Source: Pseudomonadota bacterium | GTDB lineage: Bacteria; Pseudomonadota; Gammaproteobacteria; Xanthomonadales; Xanthomonadaceae | DNA: 20,588 nucleotides | NCBI GenBank assembly: GCA_023393895.1 | Contig: JAEXBT010000103.1 | Span: 1-20,588, forward strand | Direction: 5' to 3' | Shown: positions 1 to 6,637 of the stretch, piece after piece | Layout of the letters: each line of letters opens with the position of its first letter | Numbering within the stretch: the first letter of the stretch is position 1 | Notes under the pieces: model-generated | Seen by the model: only the letters and a program-made list of their open reading frames with translations | Told to the model about the DNA's origin: nothing | The model's database searches: none | Position numbers and translations under genes: made by a program

Positions 1-342
1 GGCCAGGGTGAACTCGCTGCCGACGATGAGTTTCACCCCGGTCGCCTTCGCTGCATCGTGCGCACGCACGATGCCCGCCAGCGAGCATTCGTCGGTGATG
101 GCCAGGGCCTCATAGCCGCATTGCGCGGCACGCACGAACAGCTCCTCGGCGCTGGCCGCGCCACGCAGGAAGCTGAAGTCGGACAGGCAATGCAGCTCGG
201 CGTAGGGGGGAAGATGCCCGGCAGGGTCGTCGTTGGCGGCCGGCTGCATCGCCTGTACCTGCTGTGCGATGCGCAACGCGCGCGGCATGCGGCCGCCGGG
301 CGTGTCGGCATCCACGCCGTTGATGGCGTCGTCCCAGCTCAC
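1..342 (-). CDS. dnaE2: Error-prone DNA polymerase DnaE2/ImuC (N-terminal part, truncated by window edge)
   Basis: The 114 residues visible form the start of the PHP domain of a DnaE2-type C-family polymerase, the catalytic subunit of the ImuA/ImuB/DnaE2 translesion mutasome. After a variable leader of about 46 residues comes [17 protein letters not shown] (about 47-63), the family's PHP signature, followed by [15 protein letters not shown] (81-95). The chosen start is GTG at 342, which overlaps the imuB stop as GTGA and implies translational coupling. A later in-frame ATG ([10 protein letters not shown]) is a less likely alternative. The gene is last in the lexA-imuA-imuB-dnaE2 cassette and should be induced with it after DNA damage. 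The polymerase active site lies outside the window, so intactness cannot be judged. Confidence 0.93.
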   Translation of the reverse strand, partial: MSWDDAINGVDADTPGGRMPRALRIAQQVQAMQPAANDDPAGHLPPYAELHCLSDFSFLRGAASAEELFVRAAQCGYEALAITDECSLAGIVRAHDAAKATGVKLIVGSEFTLA

Positions 343-1784
343 GCGAACCACCCCTGCAGCATCCACCCACGCTGTTCCCCCGGAGGCGCGAACGCCCAGG
401 CCCGTTGGCCGGTGGAAAGTTCCAGCACGTAGTAGTCGCGGCGCGCATCGTCACCATCCCACCAGCCGCTTTCCAGCCGCTCCGGGCCACGCACGATGCG
501 TGGATGGTGGTCGTGCAACGGAATCGGCCGCGGCAACAGCCAGGTAGGACGGGTTGGCAACGCAGTCACGTCAATACCGGCCGCCTCGCCTTCGCGCATG
601 CGATGGCAGGCACGCTCGGGCCGTGGGTCCGGCGTGCATTGCAGCTGGTACACCGCCTCGTCACCCAGGCGCGCGCGCAGCCGTTCGCGCAACTGCGGCC
701 AGTCCTGCGCCTGCTGCGGACGCGCATCGAACAGGTCGCGGCAGGCCGGCGCGAATGGCGGCAAGGCTTCCGCCACCAGCCGCATGCCAACCACCGCACG
801 CGGGACTTCCACGCGTTCCAGCCGGTTGCGCGCCAACTCGAACAACAGCGCGGTGTCGCGTTCGGCCGACAGCAGGCCCACGTCCACGCGCGTGGCCTCC
901 GGTGTCTTCTCGCCGAGGAAACCTTGCCGCTCATGCTCCAGCAGTAGGTCGAACTGCTGCACGCCGCCATCGCGGATCGAGAGGAACGTGCCGAGGTCGG
1001 CCAGCAACCGTTTCAGCGGGAACAGCAACGCCTGCCCGTTTTCCGTCTCGTAACCGAGTTCCACCCGTGCATCGAAACGGTCCGGCGGCTGGTACAGCGT
1101 GAGGGGATCCTCGCAATCGCCATAAAGCGCATCGAGATGATCCAGCAACGCGGCACCGAACCGCCGGCGCAATCCATCGCGTGGCAAGGCCCGCAACTGC
1201 GCCAGGCGGCGCACGCCCATCTGCATGAGTCGCGAAGCGGCATCGCCAGGCAGCAACGCAGCGGAAACGGAGACCTGATCCAGCGCACGCTGCATCGGCG
1301 CGGTGGCTTCCGTCGCCACCCCATCCCGGACACCTGCCAGCACCCGCGCGGCACGCGGCGCGGGCGCCAGCGCGATGCGATGCCGGAATCCAAGCAGCGT
1401 GAGTTCCTGGCGCAACCTGGCCTCGAACCGCGGCCACGGCCCGAACAGCCGGAAGCTGGCGGCCGCTTCCAGCACCAGTGCGTGCTGCCATTGCATCGTC
1501 ACCATCGAGCTGTGGCGATAGGCCCACGCCGCGAGGAAGCCATGCCAGTGCGGCACGTCGGCGGCAGCAACGTCGAGCGTTTCCAGTCCTTCGCACAGCG
1601 CCTGCGCGGTGGCCGCCTTGATGCCGGGACGCACCCCGGCTTCCCGTGCAGGCGCATTCGCCGCGGCCACGCGGCGTAGCATCGCCGGGCCCTCCAGCAA
1701 GGCCAGCGGGCGCGAAGGGTCCGCGCGGCGGCGCTGCACCGCGTCCATGGCAAGGTCGGTCAACAGGATGCAGGCGTACAGCAC
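339..1784 (-). CDS. imuB: ImuB, inactive Y-family polymerase-like mutasome subunit
   Basis: 481 residues, usual length for ImuB. The N-terminus ([19 protein letters not shown]) aligns with the first Y-family motif but lacks the catalytic Asp-x-Asp arrangement, as is typical of ImuB. In the family ImuB is a non-catalytic adaptor that links the sliding clamp, ImuA and DnaE2 at lesions. The C-terminal quarter has family landmarks: [24 protein letters not shown] and [20 protein letters not shown]. The start is GTG at 1784, 9 bases after the imuA stop, chosen because the protein then begins at the conserved (M)LYACI position. The stop overlaps the dnaE2 GTG. It is co-transcribed with lexA and imuA. 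Loss of activity is inferred from the missing acidic motif and family knowledge. Confidence 0.93.
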   Translation of the reverse strand: MLYACILLTDLAMDAVQRRRADPSRPLALLEGPAMLRRVAAANAPAREAGVRPGIKAATAQALCEGLETLDVAAADVPHWHGFLAAWAYRHSSMVTMQWQHALVLEAAASFRLFGPWPRFEARLRQELTLLGFRHRIALAPAPRAARVLAGVRDGVATEATAPMQRALDQVSVSAALLPGDAASRLMQMGVRRLAQLRALPRDGLRRRFGAALLDHLDALYGDCEDPLTLYQPPDRFDARVELGYETENGQALLFPLKRLLADLGTFLSIRDGGVQQFDLLLEHERQGFLGEKTPEATRVDVGLLSAERDTALLFELARNRLERVEVPRAVVGMRLVAEALPPFAPACRDLFDARPQQAQDWPQLRERLRARLGDEAVYQLQCTPDPRPERACHRMREGEAAGIDVTALPTRPTWLLPRPIPLHDHHPRIVRGPERLESGWWDGDDARRDYYVLELSTGQRAWAFAPPGEQRGWMLQGWFA

Positions 1785-1793
1785 CGCTTCGCC

Positions 1794-2405
1794 TCAGTGC
1801 GCCAGCGCGAGCGCCAGTTGCGGCACGGCGGCGCCACGGCATTTGCGCACACGCCAGCCTTCGCCCGTGTGCTGCAGGCGCAACACGGCTGGTGAAGGAT
1901 TGGCGGCGTGTTTCGCATCGCGCATCACCACGCCGATGCAGCCGCCGGAATGCGCGGCCACCTGCAGGCGGCGCAACGCCTGCGCATCCCCGGTCTGCGG
2001 CCAGCCCAGCACGATGTCGCAGCTGGCGCTGCGCAGGCATTGCTCCATCGCCCACAGTGCGTCACGCGGCGCGGCATCCAGCACGGTCATCGCGCCGAGC
2101 TCCACGCCGTGTTGCTGCCATGCCGGCGCATACGGGACATACGGCGGCGCCACCAGCACGATACGGCCGCCACGTTTCGCCACGCGGGCCAGCGCAGGCA
2201 GCAGCAGCGACAGTTCACCCACTCCATCATGGGGAATCAGCAGTTCGCTCAACGCACCCCGCGGCCAGCCAGCGCTGGGCAACATTGCATCAAGCGCGGC
2301 ATGGCCGGTGGGTTCGGCCTGCACGTCGTGTTGCACGCGGCGGCCCGCATGCCACACGCTGCGGGCGTCGAGCAGCGCCTGCAAGGCGACGGGCGCGGCA
2401 CTCAT
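1794..2405 (-). CDS. imuA: ImuA, RecA-like mutasome accessory protein
   Basis: 203 residues; the SulA/RecA-like ImuA protein of the translesion mutasome. The fold is recognisable from GWPRGALSELLIPHDGVGELSLLLPAL (about 46-72), the position of the RecA P-loop. Here it reads PHDGVGELSL, without the Lys-Thr/Ser of a Walker A motif, so ATP binding is doubtful, as in other ImuA proteins. GGRIVLVAPPYVPYAPAW (about 79-96) is a further family landmark. The ATG at 2405 overlaps the lexA stop (ATGA), giving translational coupling to the repressor gene. ImuB follows after 9 bases. In the family ImuA interacts with RecA and ImuB; that role is inferred here from family and context. Confidence 0.9.
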   Translation of the reverse strand: MSAAPVALQALLDARSVWHAGRRVQHDVQAEPTGHAALDAMLPSAGWPRGALSELLIPHDGVGELSLLLPALARVAKRGGRIVLVAPPYVPYAPAWQQHGVELGAMTVLDAAPRDALWAMEQCLRSASCDIVLGWPQTGDAQALRRLQVAAHSGGCIGVVMRDAKHAANPSPAVLRLQHTGEGWRVRKCRGAAVPQLALALAH

Positions 2406-3025
2406 GCGTCACGCACCAGACCGCAGTACAGGCCCTCGATGGCGAAGTCGCTGCCGGTCGGAATATCGATCGGCGCGTGCGCGGGGTTGCGCGGCAACAG
2501 GCGCACGGCATCGCGCGCCAGTTCAAGCCGCTTGATGGTGAGTTCGCCTTCCAGCCTTGCAACGACCACCTGCCCGTTGCGGGCATCGCTGGCACGCCGC
2601 ACCGCGACCAGGTCGCCATCGAGGATGCCTTCGTCGATCATCGAATCCCCCTGCACGCGTAGCAGGTAGTCCGGGCGCATGGAGAACAGCGCCGGGTCCA
2701 GCCGCAGTTCGCGGTGCACGCCGGCATCCGCGCCAATGGGTATGCCCGCCGCCACACGGCCGAGCACCGGCAACGTCATCACGTCTTCCCCGCCACGGCG
2801 GCGCGGCTTCAACGCCGGCAACCGGATGCCACGCGCCTGCCCCGGCAGCACCTGCAGGTGGCCGCCTTCCTGCAACCGCTTCACGTGCTTGTGCGCGGCG
2901 CAGGCTTGGGCGAAGCCAAAGGCGTCCGCGATCTGCTGCAGCGTGGGCGGCAGGCCTTCGTCCCGCTGGTGGCGCTGGATGAAGGACAGGACGGCCTGCT
3001 GGCGCGGGGTGAGTTTGTCGGTCAT
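2402..3025 (-). CDS. lexA: LexA-family SOS repressor heading the imu cassette (LexA2-type)
   Basis: 207 residues. The N-terminal winged helix begins TDKLTPRQQAVLSFIQRH, with a helix-turn-helix around TLQQIADAFGFAQACAAHKHVKRL (28-51). The C-terminal S24 autoprotease has the Ala-Gly cleavage site at 93-94 (GRVAAGIPI), the nucleophile Ser128 (QGDSMID) and the general base Lys165 (LTIKR). RecA-ssDNA-stimulated self-cleavage should derepress the cassette. The recognition helix (GFAQACAAHKHV) differs from the E. coli GFRSPNAAEEHL type, as expected for the second LexA that accompanies imuA-imuB-dnaE2 in xanthomonads and pseudomonads. Whether a second lexA next to recA exists elsewhere cannot be seen. 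The ATG at 3025 has no Shine-Dalgarno; the operator sits directly against it. The stop overlaps the imuA start. Confidence 0.95.
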   Translation of the reverse strand: MTDKLTPRQQAVLSFIQRHQRDEGLPPTLQQIADAFGFAQACAAHKHVKRLQEGGHLQVLPGQARGIRLPALKPRRRGGEDVMTLPVLGRVAAGIPIGADAGVHRELRLDPALFSMRPDYLLRVQGDSMIDEGILDGDLVAVRRASDARNGQVVVARLEGELTIKRLELARDAVRLLPRNPAHAPIDIPTGSDFAIEGLYCGLVRDA

Positions 3026-3043
3026 GGTAAAAATCTATTTACC
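3026..3043 (-). promoter_or_regulatory. Probable LexA operator (GGTAAA-N6-TTTACC dyad)
   Basis: A perfect inverted repeat, GGTAAA and TTTACC arms with a 6-base spacer, lies immediately upstream of the lexA ATG with no base between. Its size and symmetry suit a LexA dimer, and LexA genes are usually autoregulated. It covers the predicted -10 element and start point, so binding would block initiation. The identity of the binding protein is inferred from position. The arms differ from the E. coli CTGT-N8-ACAG box, consistent with the different recognition helix. Confidence 0.7.
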
Positions 3044-3060
3044 TTTTGATGCGCGGGCAA
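3032..3060 (-). promoter_or_regulatory. Predicted lexA-imuA-imuB-dnaE2 promoter
   Basis: Reading the minus strand, TTGCCC (3060-3055) matches the sigma-70 -35 consensus at 4 of 6 and TAGATT (3037-3032) matches the -10 at 4 of 6, with exactly 17 bases between. Initiation 6-7 bases beyond the -10 falls at about 3025-3026, the A of the lexA ATG, so the mRNA would be leaderless. The absence of any Shine-Dalgarno before the ATG agrees. This is a prediction from sequence only. Confidence 0.5.
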
Positions 3061-3121
3061 GGGGCGCCGGCCATCGGATCAGACCGCAGGACAGTCTCAG
3101 GGATTGGGACGCGAGTGGAAT

Positions 3122-3153
3122 CAACGGCTTGGCGTCACCCGCTCAAGCCGTTG
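3122..3153 (-). terminator. Hairpin between lipocalin stop and lexA promoter
   Basis: CAACGGCTT (3122-3130) and AAGCCGTTG (3145-3153) are perfectly complementary, and one more G-C pair (3131/3144) can close the loop. It begins 11 bases past the lipocalin stop, where a terminator insulating lexA would sit. There is no U-tract after it on the minus strand, so it may be a weak or Rho-assisted terminator or a 3' mRNA-stabilising stem. The remainder of the 139-base gap holds only the lexA promoter and operator. Confidence 0.4.
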
Positions 3154-3164
3154 CGAAGCCGTGT

Positions 3165-3683
3165 TCAGCCTTGGGCGGCGTCAGGATCGGCCGGGACGCG
3201 GCCACTTTGCGCGGGCCGGATCAGGTCGGACAGGTCGAAGCCCTGGCTCGCTGCATGCTGCAGGTATTCCTGCACGGTGGCCTCGGCCGGATGCGCATCA
3301 CGCGCAAGCAGCCACAGGTACTTGCGATCGGGCGTGCCGACCAGCGAGAAGTTGTAGCCGGGGTCCAGCTTCATCACCCAGTAGTCACCCTTGGTGAATG
3401 GCACCCAGCGCAGGCCCTGCGGCATGAAGCTCACTTCCAGCCGGGCGTTGTCGCCATCCACGGGCGTGGCGCGGCCTTCGGAGTCCTCGAATTCGCCGTC
3501 CTCGTCGAAGCAACGGTTGAGCACCTTCACCGAACCGTCCTCGTTCAGCGAATAGGTGGCGGTGATGTCGCTGGCCGCGGTGTCCTCGGCCCACATCGGC
3601 TTGCGCGCGATTTCATACCAGGTGCCGAGGTAGCGTTGCAGGTCGAGATGCTCGACCGTGGTGAGTTCATGCGTGTGGGACAT
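3165..3683 (-). CDS. Lipocalin family protein (Blc-like) without export signal
   Basis: 172 residues. The lipocalin signature YLGTWYEIARKP (18-29) is followed by ITATYSLNEDGSVKVLNRC (40-58), LEVSFMPQG (82-90) and the late strand KYLWLLARD (121-129), all in Blc order. Bacterial lipocalins bind lipids or other hydrophobic ligands in an eight-stranded barrel. E. coli Blc is an outer-membrane lipoprotein, but this protein starts MSHTHELTTVEHLDLQ with no hydrophobic signal or lipobox cysteine, so it looks cytoplasmic. The ATG at 3683 has a Shine-Dalgarno (AGAAGG) at normal spacing, supporting that start. It lies 88 bases downstream of the DUF938 gene on the same strand and could be read through from it or have its own promoter. 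The ligand is unknown. Confidence 0.87.
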   Translation of the reverse strand: MSHTHELTTVEHLDLQRYLGTWYEIARKPMWAEDTAASDITATYSLNEDGSVKVLNRCFDEDGEFEDSEGRATPVDGDNARLEVSFMPQGLRWVPFTKGDYWVMKLDPGYNFSLVGTPDRKYLWLLARDAHPAEATVQEYLQHAASQGFDLSDLIRPAQSGRVPADPDAAQG

Positions 3684-3771
3684 ACGAAACCTTCTCTGCG
3701 GGGGGAGTCACGAGCCTGTCGCGCAAGCACGGATGGAAAGGTGAATCCGGCGGCTCCTCGCCTGCAAGTGT

Positions 3772-4440
3772 TCAGTTTGAACGCCGCGCATACAGCAGCA
3801 GCGCGTTGTTGGCCGGCATGGCCACGTCATCGACGAGGGTGAACCCGATTCCCCGTGCCAGCACGTCCACCGCCTCGAAATCGCGGATGCCCGAGCGCAC
3901 ATCGCGCGCCTTCAGCCACGCATCGAATTCGCGATTGCTTTCGCTGGTGTAGCCGCCGCCGCGGTTGAACGGCCCGTACAGGGCGAGCATGGCCGGGCCT
4001 TCGGCGAGCAGTGCGGGCAAGCCGGCAAACAGGCCTTCGACTTCCCGCCAACCCATGATGTGCAGGGTATTGGCGCTGAAAACCGCATCGAAGCCGCGAC
4101 CATCGTTGCCACCATCGATAAGCCGCGCGAAGGTCTCGGGATCCGCGGCGAGGCCTGCGGGCATCAGCGGATGCGGCGAGGCCTGCGCGGCCAATGGCAA
4201 GGGCATGCGCAGGTTGGACAGCGCGGCCTGGTGGATCCGTTCGTTCAAGCCATCCAGCGCTTCGGGGCGCTCACTCGGCTGCCAGGCCAGATGCGGCAGC
4301 GCGGCGGCGAAATGCACCGCGTGCTCACCAGTACCGCTGCCGATCTCCAGCACGCGGCGGACATCGGCGAAGTGGCGGCGCAGCACCGCCAGGATCGGCT
4401 CGCGGTTGCGCGCACAGGCAGGCGAAGACGGCAGCGCCAT
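3772..4440 (-). CDS. DUF938 family SAM-dependent methyltransferase
   Basis: 222 residues. Motif I of a class I methyltransferase is VLEIGSGTGEHAVHFA (30-45), with the motif II acidic residue in QPSERPEAL (54-62). The family-specific segments FSANTLHIMGWREVEGLF (121-138) and YGPFNRGGGYTSESNREFD (155-173) identify DUF938. The fold predicts SAM binding; no substrate has been assigned that I can infer here. The open frame extends much further upstream, but the ATG at 4440 gives the family's usual N-terminus (PACARNREPILAVL). It sits 5 bases after the stop of the upstream small gene, implying co-translation with it at the end of the recCBD run. Confidence 0.88.
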   Translation of the reverse strand: MALPSSPACARNREPILAVLRRHFADVRRVLEIGSGTGEHAVHFAAALPHLAWQPSERPEALDGLNERIHQAALSNLRMPLPLAAQASPHPLMPAGLAADPETFARLIDGGNDGRGFDAVFSANTLHIMGWREVEGLFAGLPALLAEGPAMLALYGPFNRGGGYTSESNREFDAWLKARDVRSGIRDFEAVDVLARGIGFTLVDDVAMPANNALLLYARRSN

Positions 4441-4445
4441 CGCGC

Positions 4446-4841
4446 TCAGCGCAGCGGCGCCCGCCGCAGCCGACGCGCATTGGCTTCCACCCGCCGCCGT
4501 GCCGGTGCCAGGCCGGAAGCCAGCAGGTTTTCCGCATCGCGCTGCGCCATCGACATCCAGTCCTGCCCGGGCCAGCGCCACGGCTGCATCGCCAGTTGCA
4601 TCCACTGGCCGATCCAGCGCTGCTGGATGCGCATCGCCTCGCGGCCCATTGCGCGGCTGCCCGCCTGCCAGGCATCGAGCTTCTCCTGCTGCATGCGCTG
4701 CCATTCGCGACGATCGGCGGCACGCGCCATCGGCTGCAGGCCGCTCATCCACAGCCGGCCCATCCGCATCGCGATCACTTGCGGCGCGTCGGAACCGAGC
4801 GTGGCCAGCTCGCGATGGAGGCGTTGTCTGTGACGTGTCAT
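4446..4841 (-). CDS. Small basic Trp/Met-rich protein of unknown function
   Basis: 131 residues from ATG 4841. I do not recognise the family with certainty. It is very rich in Arg, Gln, Met (12) and Trp (8), and predicted almost entirely helical. A central run of MQQEKLDAWQAGSRA (50-64) and RIQQRWIGQWMQLAMQ (71-86) has regularly spaced Trp/Met like an amphipathic helix or coiled coil. It has no signal peptide, cysteines or catalytic motif. The pattern faintly resembles phasin-like granule-associated proteins, which is only a guess. An upstream in-frame ATG at 4859 (MPHHVRMTRH) is an alternative start; neither has a strong ribosome-binding site. It lies 47 bases after recD and 5 before DUF938, so it is probably part of that transcript. 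Confidence 0.6.
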   Translation of the reverse strand: MTRHRQRLHRELATLGSDAPQVIAMRMGRLWMSGLQPMARAADRREWQRMQQEKLDAWQAGSRAMGREAMRIQQRWIGQWMQLAMQPWRWPGQDWMSMAQRDAENLLASGLAPARRRVEANARRLRRAPLR

Positions 4842-4888
4842 CCGCACATGGTGAGGCATGCGTGCCGACGCTGCGTGAATCCGCCCGA

Positions 4889-6637
4889 TCAGTCCGGCCT
4901 GTCGAGGCGCGGGCCCAGGCCGCTGACACGTCGCGCAGGTGAAGTGATGGCGGCCGTGATCACCGCTTCGCTGCCCCATATCTCCACTCGATGGCGAGTG
5001 CGCGAGATCGCGGTGTAGAACCATTGCCGCGACAGCAGCGGATGATCCGCCCGAGGTGGCGGCAGTACCGCCACCTCTTCGTACTCCGAGCCCTGCGCCT
5101 TGTGCACGGTCAGCGCGAACGCGGACTCGTGCGCGGGCAGCTCGGCGATCTCGAACACACGCGGTCCCTCTTCGCCGTCGAACCAGACGCGCAGTCGGTC
5201 CGGACCGCGCAGGCACAGTCCGATGTCCCCATTGAACAGGCCCGAGGCCGGATCGTTGCGGGTGATGAGGATGCGCCGCCCCGGATACCACGGCGCGCCC
5301 TCGCCCGCCGTTGCTGCTTCGGGTTGCAGGGCCGTCGCCAATTGTCGCTCGAGGGCGGTGTTGGCACCCGTCGCGCCGAACGGACCCTCTCGCAACGCGC
5401 ACAGCAACTGCCGGCTGCGCAGCACGCGAAGGGCGTGGATGATGCGATCGCCGTCCGTCTCATCGATCACATCGTCAAGGCCACCCGCACGGATGTCCGC
5501 CAGCAGGCCCTCGCCCCATGCCTTGAGCGCATCGGCAAGTGTCCCCCGACCGTCCAGCGACCGAAGCGATGCCTGTGGTGATGCGGCGTCCAACGCGGCG
5601 AAAAAACCTGCAGCATCACCAGCCCGCACAGCCTCGTTGAGCGGCAACAACACGCGATCGGCGCGAAAGGAGTGCCTCAGTCTCTGCAGGTGCGCGTCAT
5701 CCTCGCCGAACGCGGCGACGACGTCCTGCAGCACCGACCCGGTGCCGACCGAATCAAGCTGATCGGCATCACCGACCAGGATCAGTGGCGCCGATGCCGG
5801 CATCGCGGCGAGCAATCGTCGCAGCATCGCCAGGTCCAGCATCGAGGCCTCGTCGACCACCAGCAGGTCGATCGGCAGCGGACGTGCCCTGTCGAATCGT
5901 GGCGTACCGGCATCGCCACGCATGCCAAGCAGTCGATGCACGGTGCCGGCTTCACTCGCTCGCGCCTGCACGTGGGCGAGCGCTTCGTGCCAAGCGGCCG
6001 GGAACCCGCCAGGCGTGGCGTCGAGCAACGACTGCCGCATGCGCTGTGCGGCCTTGCCGGTCGGTGCCGCCAGTGCGATCCGCGGCCACTCGTTGTCCCG
6101 GTACCCGGCGTGTTCGCGTGCAAGCAGCATCAACATGCGCAGCACCGTGGTGGTCTTGCCACTGCCGGGCGCACCCGTCAGCACGAACAACGCGCGCCCG
6201 CGGACCTTGTGGAGCGCAGCGCGCTGACCGGCGATGGCGGGATCGGTCGCATCGGCGAACAGCGTGTCGGGATCGATGGCGACAAGCGCAGGCGTTGCGG
6301 GGGCATCGAGGCGTTCGCGCAGCATCGCCGCGACAGCGCATTCGCGGGCGAAGTTGCGGCGCAGGTAGAACAGGCCGCCGTCGAGCACGAACGGCGAGGC
6401 GGCATCACCCACCAAGGGCATCGCGGCGAGGGACCGCCGCGTTTCCGCATCGTCGATGGCGAGCGCGCTGTCACCGTTCGTGTCGGCCAGGCTGGCGGCG
6501 GCGGCCGTGCGCGCAAGCCGGGCGTCGCCGCCATGGGCAAGCACCCAGCGGGCGATCGCGGTCTGCAGCGCGCCCCAGTCCTCTTCGCTGCCGATCGGCA
6601 GTGGATCAAAACGCAGTGATGTGCCCGCGGCCTTCAT
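4889..6637 (-). CDS. recD: RecD, exodeoxyribonuclease V alpha subunit (5'-3' helicase)
   Basis: 582 residues, close to the usual ~600. SF1 helicase motifs are in order: Walker A GAPGSGKTTT (155-164), AAPTGKAAQRM (190-200), Walker B VVDEASMLD (260-268), GDADQLDSVGTG (289-300), and C-terminal LTVHKAQGSEY (509-519) with YTAISRTRHRVEIWG (541-555). RecD is the fast 5'-to-3' motor of RecBCD, which processes double-strand ends and loads RecA at Chi. The ATG at 6637 overlaps the recB stop (ATGA), fixing the start and implying coupled synthesis. The N-terminal domain (about 1-130) is the RecB-binding region in homologues. The C-terminus ends in a short basic tail (ITSPARRVSGLGPRLDRPD). All key residues that I can see are intact. 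Confidence 0.96.
   Translation of the reverse strand: MKAAGTSLRFDPLPIGSEEDWGALQTAIARWVLAHGGDARLARTAAAASLADTNGDSALAIDDAETRRSLAAMPLVGDAASPFVLDGGLFYLRRNFARECAVAAMLRERLDAPATPALVAIDPDTLFADATDPAIAGQRAALHKVRGRALFVLTGAPGSGKTTTVLRMLMLLAREHAGYRDNEWPRIALAAPTGKAAQRMRQSLLDATPGGFPAAWHEALAHVQARASEAGTVHRLLGMRGDAGTPRFDRARPLPIDLLVVDEASMLDLAMLRRLLAAMPASAPLILVGDADQLDSVGTGSVLQDVVAAFGEDDAHLQRLRHSFRADRVLLPLNEAVRAGDAAGFFAALDAASPQASLRSLDGRGTLADALKAWGEGLLADIRAGGLDDVIDETDGDRIIHALRVLRSRQLLCALREGPFGATGANTALERQLATALQPEAATAGEGAPWYPGRRILITRNDPASGLFNGDIGLCLRGPDRLRVWFDGEEGPRVFEIAELPAHESAFALTVHKAQGSEYEEVAVLPPPRADHPLLSRQWFYTAISRTRHRVEIWGSEAVITAAITSPARRVSGLGPRLDRPD

Noticed and set aside
3772..4929. 385-codon open frame containing the DUF938 gene
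   Set aside because: The first ~163 codons overlap the small gene and recD in another frame and have shadow-like Arg/Ala composition; the family N-terminus begins at the ATG at 4440.
4446..5402. 318-codon frame extending the small Trp/Met-rich protein into recD
   Set aside because: The upstream part is antiparallel-free same-strand shadow of recD in another frame, low-complexity Arg/Gly/Pro; ATG 4841 or 4859 inside the recD-DUF938 gap is more sensible.
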